In this document: positions 15,797 to 22,100 of the stretch, piece by piece
Position numbering within the stretch: the first letter of the stretch is position 1
How the letters are laid out: each line of letters begins with the position of its first letter
Assembly: GCA_964563165.1 (NCBI GenBank)
Contig: CAZLWA010000092.1
Span: forward strand, 1-24,859
DNA: 24,859 nucleotides
Origin: CAZLWA01 sp964563165
GTDB lineage: Bacteria; CLD3; SB21
Reading direction: 5' to 3'
Translations under genes and position numbers: made by a program
The notes under the pieces: generated by a model
The model's database searches: none
Seen by the model: the letters and a program-made list of their open reading frames with translations, nothing else
Told to the model about the DNA's origin: nothing

Positions 15797-15858
15797 AACC
15801 TGTTAGTTTTACTGATACCAACAAGAAACGGTCAGAAAATGTTAGATAATAAAAAGCT
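15797..15858. repeat. Shared upstream element, copy 2
   Basis: This segment has the same block order as 10581-10639: AACCT, AGTTTTAC, GAT, ACAA, AAACGGTCA, AAAGCTG. It starts about 53 bp upstream of the -35 box of the 1600-aa gene, against about 40 bp for copy 1, and in the same orientation. It also covers the downstream flank of the usp gene (stop at 15901). There the minus strand reads AAGC, a 6-nt loop, GCTTTTTATT, a weak terminator-like stem at the copy's end. Confidence 0.55.
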
Positions 15859-15900
15859 GTCCGGCTTCAAATTTCCGTGTGTCATTTGGCACAAGTTTGA

Positions 15901-16335
15901 TCACAAGACTTTCGGCGCTTTGAGCATCAGGACCGGAACTTCCACATTGTGGCGAACCTTATCAGCCGTGCTTCCGTGGATGATGTCTCCGATCAGGCGG
16001 TGCCCGTGCGTTGCCATCGCGATCAGGCCGGCATTTTTCTCTTTCGAAATTTTTATGATCTCATCCGCCGGGTCGCCCATCGCCAAAACATACGACGCTT
16101 CAAAACCCTCGGCAGCAAGGTCGTTCACCAATTTCTCCAGATACGCGCGATCGTTTTTTATTTCTTCGCTTTCCTGCAATTCGAGCTGGTCGTAATTCCG
16201 CGCCGCCCAGCCGTCCGCCACATGAACGAGGATCAGCGCCGAGCCCGTGAGGCGCGCGAGGGGCCGCAGGTGGGCCAGGATCGCCTGATCCGTGGCGGTC
16301 TCGTTTTCAACGGGAACTAAGATCGTTTTATACAT
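15901..16335 (-). CDS. Universal stress protein, UspA family
   Basis: This 144-aa single-domain Usp is the usual length. It begins ILVPVEN, with Glu10 where many nucleotide-binding members have Asp. It contains the ATP-binding signature as ATHG at 108-111, nine residues, then GS at 121-122; the first Gly of the classical GxxGx9GS is Ala, a common variant. It ends with VPVLML, the usual last strand. Such proteins are cytoplasmic and often bind ATP, acting as modulators of stress or transport. It lies 9 nt behind mntH and so should be co-transcribed with it, which suggests a link to metal transport. There is no Shine-Dalgarno; a TAAA repeat directly precedes the ATG. Confidence 0.88.
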   Translation of the reverse strand: MYKTILVPVENETATDQAILAHLRPLARLTGSALILVHVADGWAARNYDQLELQESEEIKNDRAYLEKLVNDLAAEGFEASYVLAMGDPADEIIKISKEKNAGLIAMATHGHRLIGDIIHGSTADKVRHNVEVPVLMLKAPKVL

Positions 16336-16351
16336 TTTATTTATTTATTTA
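16336..16351. repeat. Tetranucleotide TTTA x4 between mntH and usp
   Basis: Four exact TTTA units (TAAA on the coding strand) fill the space before the usp ATG and contain the mntH stop codon. There is no recognisable ribosome binding site, so this AT-rich run is the translation initiation region of usp. Confidence 0.7.
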
Positions 16352-17670
16352 AAGGTTTGAACCAGCAGCCACATATTGAGCACCGCAATGACAAACGCCA
16401 CGATCCACGCCAAAACTTTGAGCCACGTTGGATTAGCAAATTCTCCCATTTTCAGTTTATCGCTGGTGAACATGACCAAAGGGACCACGGCAAAACTCAA
16501 CTGCAAACTCAAGATCACCTGGCTGAGAACCAGCAGCTGCGTCGTGCCGTTTTCTCCTGAAATGGCGGTGACGATCACCGCGGGTATGATCGCGATCAGG
16601 CGCGTGATGAGCCTTCGCAGCCACGGGCGCAGGCGGATATTCAGAAAACCTTCCATCACGATCTGGCCCGCGAGCGTGCCGGTGAGCGTGGAATTCTGGC
16701 CCGACGCCAACAGCGCCAGCGCAAACAGCGTGCTCGCGCCCGTCACGCCGAGCAGCGGCGTCAGCATGATGTAGGCGTCGCCGATGTCCGCCACTTCATG
16801 ATTGCCGGAACGATAAAATGTGGCGGCGGCTACAATGAGAATGGCCGCATTGATAAACAGCGCAAACATCAGGGCGAAGGTCGAGTCGATCGTGGCAAAT
16901 TTGATCGCCTCGCGTTTACCGGCGGAACTGAGCTCGTATTTACGGGTTTGGACGATGGAAGAATGCAAATACAAATTATGCGGCATCACCGTCGCGCCCA
17001 GAATTCCCATCGCAATATACAGCATGCTCGGATCGCTCACGATCTCAGGCGACGGAAGAAAGCCGTGCAGAACGGCGCCCCATTCCGGCCGGGAAAAAAT
17101 AATTTCCAGCGCGAAACACGTTCCGACGGTCACGATCAATGTGATGACCAGCGCCTCGATATACCGAAAACCTCTATTTTGCAAAAACAATACGATCAGC
17201 ACGTCCAGTGCGGTGATACAGACTCCCCAGATCAACGGAATCCCGAAGAGCAGATTAAATGCGATCGCCGACCCTATCACTTCCGCGAGATCGCAGGCCG
17301 CGATCGCGATCTCACACAGCACCCAAAGAAAAAACGCCACCGGCCTGCTGAAATGATCTCTGCAGGCTTGCGCCAGATCGCGTCCGGTCGCAATACCCAA
17401 TTTCAGCGAAAGCGACTGAAGCAGGATCGCCATGAGATTGGAGATCATGATCACCGACAACAGGGAGTAATTATATTTGGAGCCGGCCGCGAGATCCGTC
17501 GCCCAGTTGCCGGGATCCATGTAACCGACCGCGACCAAAAAGCCCGGCCCGGCAAACGCAAGCAGCTTCCTGAAAAAACCCGCACCCGGCGGTATCGCCA
17601 GTGAACTGTGTACTTCCGGCAAGCTGGGCGAGTGGCGGTCAAGCCTCCATGCGCGTGGTTTACTGCTCAT
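16345..17670 (-). CDS. mntH: Nramp family Mn2+/Fe2+ proton-coupled transporter
   Basis: This 441-aa inner-membrane importer of divalent metals, coupled to protons, has the length and 11-helix pattern of bacterial MntH. The metal site is intact: DPGN at residues 52-55 in the first helix, and the sixth-helix motif Ala226-Thr-Val-Met229-Pro-His231. These are the Asp, Asn, Ala and Met positions known to bind Mn in Nramp structures. The sequence after DPGN (WATDLAAGS) and NLYLHSSIVQTR are also typical. The start at 17670 gives a 30-40 residue cytoplasmic N-tail before the first helix. No Shine-Dalgarno is present; heptamer repeats reach to within one base of the ATG. It follows the mntR gene in the same direction with a 220-bp gap holding no visible terminator. 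The preference for Mn over Fe is inferred from the neighbouring regulator. Confidence 0.92.
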   Translation of the reverse strand: MSSKPRAWRLDRHSPSLPEVHSSLAIPPGAGFFRKLLAFAGPGFLVAVGYMDPGNWATDLAAGSKYNYSLLSVIMISNLMAILLQSLSLKLGIATGRDLAQACRDHFSRPVAFFLWVLCEIAIAACDLAEVIGSAIAFNLLFGIPLIWGVCITALDVLIVLFLQNRGFRYIEALVITLIVTVGTCFALEIIFSRPEWGAVLHGFLPSPEIVSDPSMLYIAMGILGATVMPHNLYLHSSIVQTRKYELSSAGKREAIKFATIDSTFALMFALFINAAILIVAAATFYRSGNHEVADIGDAYIMLTPLLGVTGASTLFALALLASGQNSTLTGTLAGQIVMEGFLNIRLRPWLRRLITRLIAIIPAVIVTAISGENGTTQLLVLSQVILSLQLSFAVVPLVMFTSDKLKMGEFANPTWLKVLAWIVAFVIAVLNMWLLVQTFK

Positions 17671-17671
17671 T

Positions 17672-17718
17672 AGTTTTCAGTTTTCAGTTTTCAGTTTTCA
17701 TATCAATTTTCAATTTTC
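17672..17718. repeat. Heptamer repeats abutting the mntH start codon
   Basis: Four exact AGTTTTC units (17672-17699) are followed by TATC-type bases and two AATTTTC units (17705-17718). On the coding strand these read GAAAACT and GAAAATT and make up the whole region where a ribosome binding site would be expected. Confidence 0.8.
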
Positions 17719-17744
17719 AAAACATCCCCCGTTCTCCCGGTCAA

Positions 17745-17873
17745 GTAAACGGATTGAACGGATTGAACTGATAGGATTTTTTTGGAAGCTGAAAAACTCC
17801 GTGTCCCGGTGCCTCCGTGGTTTGAACTCTTATAGTTTTTAGTTCATCCGTTAAATCTGCTTAATCCGTTTAC
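17745..17873. repeat. Inverted-repeat element of the GTAAACGGATT type between mntR and mntH
   Basis: GTAAACGGATT at 17745-17755 is mirrored exactly by AATCCGTTTAC at 17863-17873. The similarity continues inward with scattered mismatches over about 32 bp per arm. The left arm contains a CGGATTGAA word repeated in tandem. The interior holds a 'ccgtgtcccggtgcctccgtgg' style stretch that resembles the word family of the 1706-1788 repeat. It codes for nothing evident and would form a long stem in the mntR-mntH transcript. Confidence 0.6.
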
Positions 17874-17890
17874 AGAAATTAAATCCCCGA

Positions 17891-18550
17891 TCATTTCCCC
17901 GTTTTTTTTACAAACACGCTGCTCGCCGTTTCATGGCTTAAAAATTGTTCTTTTTTACCGTTCACTTTGATCGTCATCGATTTGTCGAACGACTCTTTGG
18001 TCTGCACATGCAGGCGGCTGTTGAGCGTCAGGTCCATTTTCTTCATATACTGCAGAAGTTTTTTGGAATCGGCGACGCGGAGAACGATCGCGCTGTCCCC
18101 TTCCCGCAATTCGGAAAGCTTGCGCTCGTGCAGTTCCTCCAGGATACCCTCCTGCGTCGGGATCGGATCGCCGTGCGGATCGTATTTCGGATGGCCCAGA
18201 TACCGGTCGATCCTTTCTTCCAGTTCATCCGAAATGACATGCTCCAGCCGCTCGGCTTCCTCGTGCACATTGTCCCACGAAAATTGCAGCGCCTGCACCA
18301 AATACAATTCCAAAAGCCGGTGGCGCCGGATGACGCGCAGCGCCAGCCTCTCGCCCCGTTTCGTCAAGCGAACGCCGTAATACGGCGCATACGTCAGATA
18401 CCCGTTCCTGGAGAGCCTCTTGACCATGTCCGTTACGGATGCGGACGAAATGATCAGGCTCCTGGCGATGGACGACGTCGTGATCTTATTCAATTTCCGG
18501 CTGAGCCAGAATATTTGTTTTAAATAGTCTTCAGTGGTCTTATTTATCAT
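17891..18550 (-). CDS. mntR: DtxR/MntR family metal-dependent transcriptional repressor
   Basis: This 219-aa cytoplasmic repressor binds DNA when loaded with metal. It has an N-terminal winged helix (about residues 5-65, with recognition helix around SSASVTDMVKRL), a dimerisation and metal-binding domain (about 70-140), and a C-terminal FeoA/SH3-like domain (about 145-215). That last domain is absent from the short B. subtilis MntR but present in DtxR, IdeR and TroR. Candidate ligands are Asp8, His77, Glu81, His96, Glu100, Glu103 and His104. Asp8 and Glu100 stand where iron-sensing DtxR has Met and Cys, which points to manganese. The second N-terminal ligand of MntR (Glu11) is Lys here. There is no Shine-Dalgarno, but the EDYL motif sits at its normal distance from the chosen ATG. 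It heads the mntR-mntH-usp run. Confidence 0.88.
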   Translation of the reverse strand: MINKTTEDYLKQIFWLSRKLNKITTSSIARSLIISSASVTDMVKRLSRNGYLTYAPYYGVRLTKRGERLALRVIRRHRLLELYLVQALQFSWDNVHEEAERLEHVISDELEERIDRYLGHPKYDPHGDPIPTQEGILEELHERKLSELREGDSAIVLRVADSKKLLQYMKKMDLTLNSRLHVQTKESFDKSMTIKVNGKKEQFLSHETASSVFVKKTGK

Positions 18551-18552
18551 AC

Positions 18553-18580
18553 TAAACTTTAGTTTAGGCCATCCTAAACT
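18553..18580. promoter_or_regulatory. DtxR/MntR-type operator over the mntR transcription start
   Basis: AGTTTAGG (18561-18568), CCAT, CCTAAACT (18573-18580) is a perfect 8-bp inverted repeat. It overlaps a second perfect palindrome, TAAACT-TT-AGTTTA (18553-18566), so three half-sites stand in a row. The TTTAGG/CCTAAA half-site matches the TTAGG/CCTAA pattern of DtxR/IdeR-family boxes. It lies directly downstream of the -10 hexamer, so occupation should block mntR transcription. Confidence 0.8.
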
Positions 18581-18609
18581 ATGGTAGCAAAAAAAACATA
18601 AACTGTCAA
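18581..18609 (-). promoter_or_regulatory. mntR promoter
   Basis: On the minus strand a consensus -35 TTGACA (18609-18604) is followed after 17 nt by TACCAT (18586-18581; 4 of 6 to consensus). The start would fall inside the operator at about 18574, giving a leader of only about 24 nt. Confidence 0.7.
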
Positions 18610-18695
18610 GAAAAAAAATTTTATTTTTCAGGCAGGGTCTTTTGGCGCCCGGCGATTCCGGACCGGGGACCGGGTATCGGGCGCACGGTCCTTAA
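18610..18695. other. Non-coding stretch with GC-rich inverted and heptamer-like words
   Basis: An A/T run is followed by a GC-rich segment in which GGACCG (18660-18665) is mirrored by CGGTCC (18686-18691). GGACCGG occurs twice in tandem. I see no gene or recognisable regulatory site beyond this. Confidence 0.35.
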
Positions 18696-18850
18696 GTATC
18701 GCGGATTCTCAATCCGCGTGATTGCGCCACGTCGGGAATGGCGGATCCGGTTTCAATTTCCATTCGCGCGAGTTACCAAACAACGATATAAGAAAATCGA
18801 TACCTTCATACTGACGTTGCCTCCCGCCGCGGATTACGAATCCGCGATAC
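18696..18850. repeat. Inverted pair of REP-like hairpins (155 bp)
   Basis: GTAT (18696-18699) is followed by the hairpin CGCGGATT-CTC-AATCCGCG (18700-18718). At the other end CGCGGATT-ACG-AATCCGCG (18828-18846) is followed by ATAC (18847-18850), which is GTAT on the minus strand. The two 23-nt ends differ only in the loop. The layout, a tetranucleotide foot plus a short perfect hairpin in two facing copies, is that of bacterial REP/BIME elements. Confidence 0.7.
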
Positions 18851-18857
18851 AGCTTAA

Positions 18858-18956
18858 CACGGGACGCGATACATTATTTTTAGAAAGAGAGATGGCGGAA
18901 GCTTTTTCTCGCACGGATTGAAAAAACATCTCAAAGAACAACTCGAACAAAAATAG
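18858..18956 (+). pseudogene. Possible 3' remnant of a lost gene
   Basis: Directly after the REP pair one plus-strand frame reads about 32 codons to a TAG at 18954-18956. It has a protein-like, basic, helical ending (RKRDGG, then FFSHGLKKHLKEQLEQK). There is no start codon with a ribosome binding site, and an in-frame stop lies at 18855. I do not recognise the family. It may be the tail of a gene removed by rearrangement at the repeat, or a chance frame. Confidence 0.2.
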
Positions 18957-19146
18957 CCACTAAAAGTGAAAAAAAGCTTGCTTTCTTCCTGTAAAATCTC
19001 TATTCTTACTGATTCTTATAGTATTACTTTTTTTAGAACAATTCATTCGAATAATTCAGGAATTTTTACTGACTGTTGCGGTGTTTTGTTTGTAAAACAC
19101 TACACGATATTCTGCACCCAGTTAAACCTCAAAATGGAGCAAGGGG
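18957..19146. other. Leader region of the third giant surface protein
   Basis: This is AT-rich sequence without a gene. It holds a perfect inverted repeat GTGTTTT (19081-19087) / AAAACAC (19094-19100) about 47 bp before the start codon. Promoter candidates are weak: TTGTTT at 19086 with TATTCT at 19108, and TTGCTT near 18973 with a TATTCT 17 nt further on. I therefore do not assign one. The element shared by the other two giant genes is not recognisable here. Confidence 0.35.
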
Positions 19147-22100
19147 ATGATGAACGGAAATAATTACGAATTGATCTGTCACAGGCATTCTTTCAACTCA
19201 AGAAAGCTGAGAATGCAAACCGTGTCGCTCATTCTCCTCCTCGGAGCTTTGTTTTTCTCGGCCGTGCAGCTGAACGCACAGGCGACCGGAGATTATCAAA
19301 CCGCCGCATCTTTGACAGACGCTAACTGGTCCACCGTGGCCAATTGGGAAAGATACGACGGAGCTTCGTTTGTTGCGGCTACCGCATATCCCGGGCAAAG
19401 TTCTGGAGATGCTCAGACCGTTACGATCCGCTCGACCGGCAATCCTGCGCTGACCTTAGATGTTTCACCCGCTTTCAGTATCGTCGATCTCGCCATTCAG
19501 GACGGCACGGCAACCGAACTCGATATGAACGGACAATCGCTCGCGATCACAGGCAATCTGACGGTTGATGGAGATCTGTTGGACAATGCCGGACCCGGCA
19601 CGATCACATTAGGCGGAAATTTCACGATCAACAGCACAGCTACTTACGGAATCGGCGGAGCCGTTTCCAACATCGATTTCAACGGAACGGGTACTCAAAC
19701 CATAAGCGGCTCTTTTACAGGAACTGCGGAATTCTCACAGTTTAATAAATCCGCGAGCGGCACATTGGATAATAACCTTGCTGCAACGATGCAGATTACC
19801 GGCCAAATGCTTCAGTCTTCCGGAACGATACAGGCCGGCTCTGCAACTTACGTTCTGGGATTTGGTACAACTAATGGTTATTGCTTCGACAAGTCGGGTG
19901 GCACATTCACCGAAGAAACTTCTACATTTAGAGTAACATCCTCGGTTGATATCAGAATGCGAACGGACGCCAATATCACATTTTATAATCTGACTCATAG
20001 TCCTGGAATTTCGCGAAAGATAACTTTCGACAAGACCGGTGGGACTTCGTTTACTGTTTCCAATATTTATGAAAGAGGCGGATCGTCGTCTGCCACTCAA
20101 TTCTTGAATAGCACAACTTTGGTTTATGGGGCGAGCGCAACTTTAAAATACACTGTGGCCAGTAATGTCAACGTATCCGGAGAATGGCCGTCCTCGAGCG
20201 GGCCCCCAACCATAGAGAATTCGGCAACTGCGAACGTCATTTTGTTAAGTTTTAACCGAACGGTATCGGGCACTCTGAATCTGAAACAAACTTCCGGTAA
20301 CCTTCAAGTCAATGGCACGTCAGTTCTGACTATAAACGGAACCCTATCGAGGCAGTCAACGGGTACCGTTGGCATAACGGTAGGTACCGGATCTATCGTA
20401 TACGGCACGTCGAGCACGCTCGATTATTCAATTACATCCAATGCCAATGTCACTGTAGGAAATGAGTGGACAAGTACATTGACACCCGCTAATGTAAGGG
20501 TCAGTCACGGCGGCAGCTCAAACAAGACGGTAACCCTTCCAAATGCTAACATGGCGGTCACCAATGACTTAAATATAGCGGCCGGTATTCTTGCCGCGGG
20601 TAATGGCGCAAATACGATGAGCGTCGGCGGCAATGTTACGACAGGAACATTGACGACAGCCGGATCGTTTACGGTCGGCACGATCGAAATGACCAACGAC
20701 CAATCACAGCTCATTTCGGGTGGGGCCGGAACCCTATCGAACTTGCGTATCAATAAAACGCTTTCGACGCATACCGTAACGGTACAAAGCAATACGCTGA
20801 CTATTGCTTCCGGCGGTTTACTCGACATACAGCAAGGAATATTCATCATGTCTCCCGGTGCGACGTCTCTGGATGTCTCCGGAGCCACACTCAGAATTCA
20901 ATCCAACGGCACCTATCGCACAGGCGGGCGAACAATTACCACTACAGGCGGATCAACATTGGATTTTCAATCGGGCAGCACCTATGAGTTTAATGGCATC
21001 AGTACCACAGAGTCTTTTATCACAAGCGGTGCAACGACAAATTACGGTAACGTGATCATCAATAACACGAATGCCACACCGTCCGTAACAGTGCCGGCCG
21101 GAAAATTGATTGTCGTTCAAAATAATCTGACTTTGACGCTTGGCCAGATCCTGTCCGGCGCCACCAACAGCAGCGGCGACATAGAAGTGGACGGGTCTGC
21201 CTCCAGCAGCGGCACCTCCTATGTTAACGGTACCTTGCGGTTCAAGTTTCCGAGCGGCGCAAACAGCCGCGACTTTCCCGTCGGCTTTAGTTCGAATTAT
21301 CGCCCGGCCACATTCGCATACACCGCCAACAGCGTAGCCACGAGCATCATAGAGATCGAGGCTTTGAGCGGCGACCCGGGTGGGACGCCCCCTTCAGGCA
21401 TTGCCGTGATTGCGACCTCTCATTATTACACGGTCAAAGAAGTCGGAACGGGCGGCACATTCACATACGGTCTTACACTTACTACCACGGGCACGGGATT
21501 TGTTCCCGTCTCCCGCAATAAGATACTTATTCAAAATGGAGCTACGCCGGATTATTCTTTCCCGACACAGGGAACGGCTTCAGGCAGCATACAGAGTGTT
21601 AGCGGATTGACTGTTTTGCCCACCAATGCATTCAAGGTAGCTTTCGGCGCCGGCGGCACGGTCAAGCGTTGGGATGGAACTTCCGGTAACTGGAGTGTTG
21701 CAACTAACTGGGAAGACGATGCCCTGCCTTTGAACGGCGACGAGATTCTTCTGAACAACGCCTTGCAGGCAAGCGCCTATACCGCTACCTATAATACATC
21801 TACGACTGCGACTACGTTTACGAAAATTACAATTTCGGCGACCGCAGGTGTGACGCTGCAGTTGGACAAGGTTACGACGATCGATTTGACGGACGGAACA
21901 ACCGGACTCGATATTTCTGACGATGCGGATTCCCGCCTGGTCTATAACGGCACAAGCATCGGGTTTGCCGGCGGCGGATACGATGCGGCGAAGACGACCA
22001 TCGGTGCGGCCTCAACCGTGGAGTTTCGTACGGGAACAGTCTACGCCGATGATTATGGAAATCTTACTGTTAATACAACCGGCTCGCTCAGTTCTACCGG

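Noticed and set aside
16376..17604. Plus-strand frames opposite mntH (up to 268 codons)
   Set aside because: They are Arg/Gln/His-rich shadows of a well-supported membrane transporter on the other strand.
18718..18921. A 67-codon plus-strand frame between the REP hairpins
   Set aside because: It consists largely of translated REP sequence and has no ribosome binding site.
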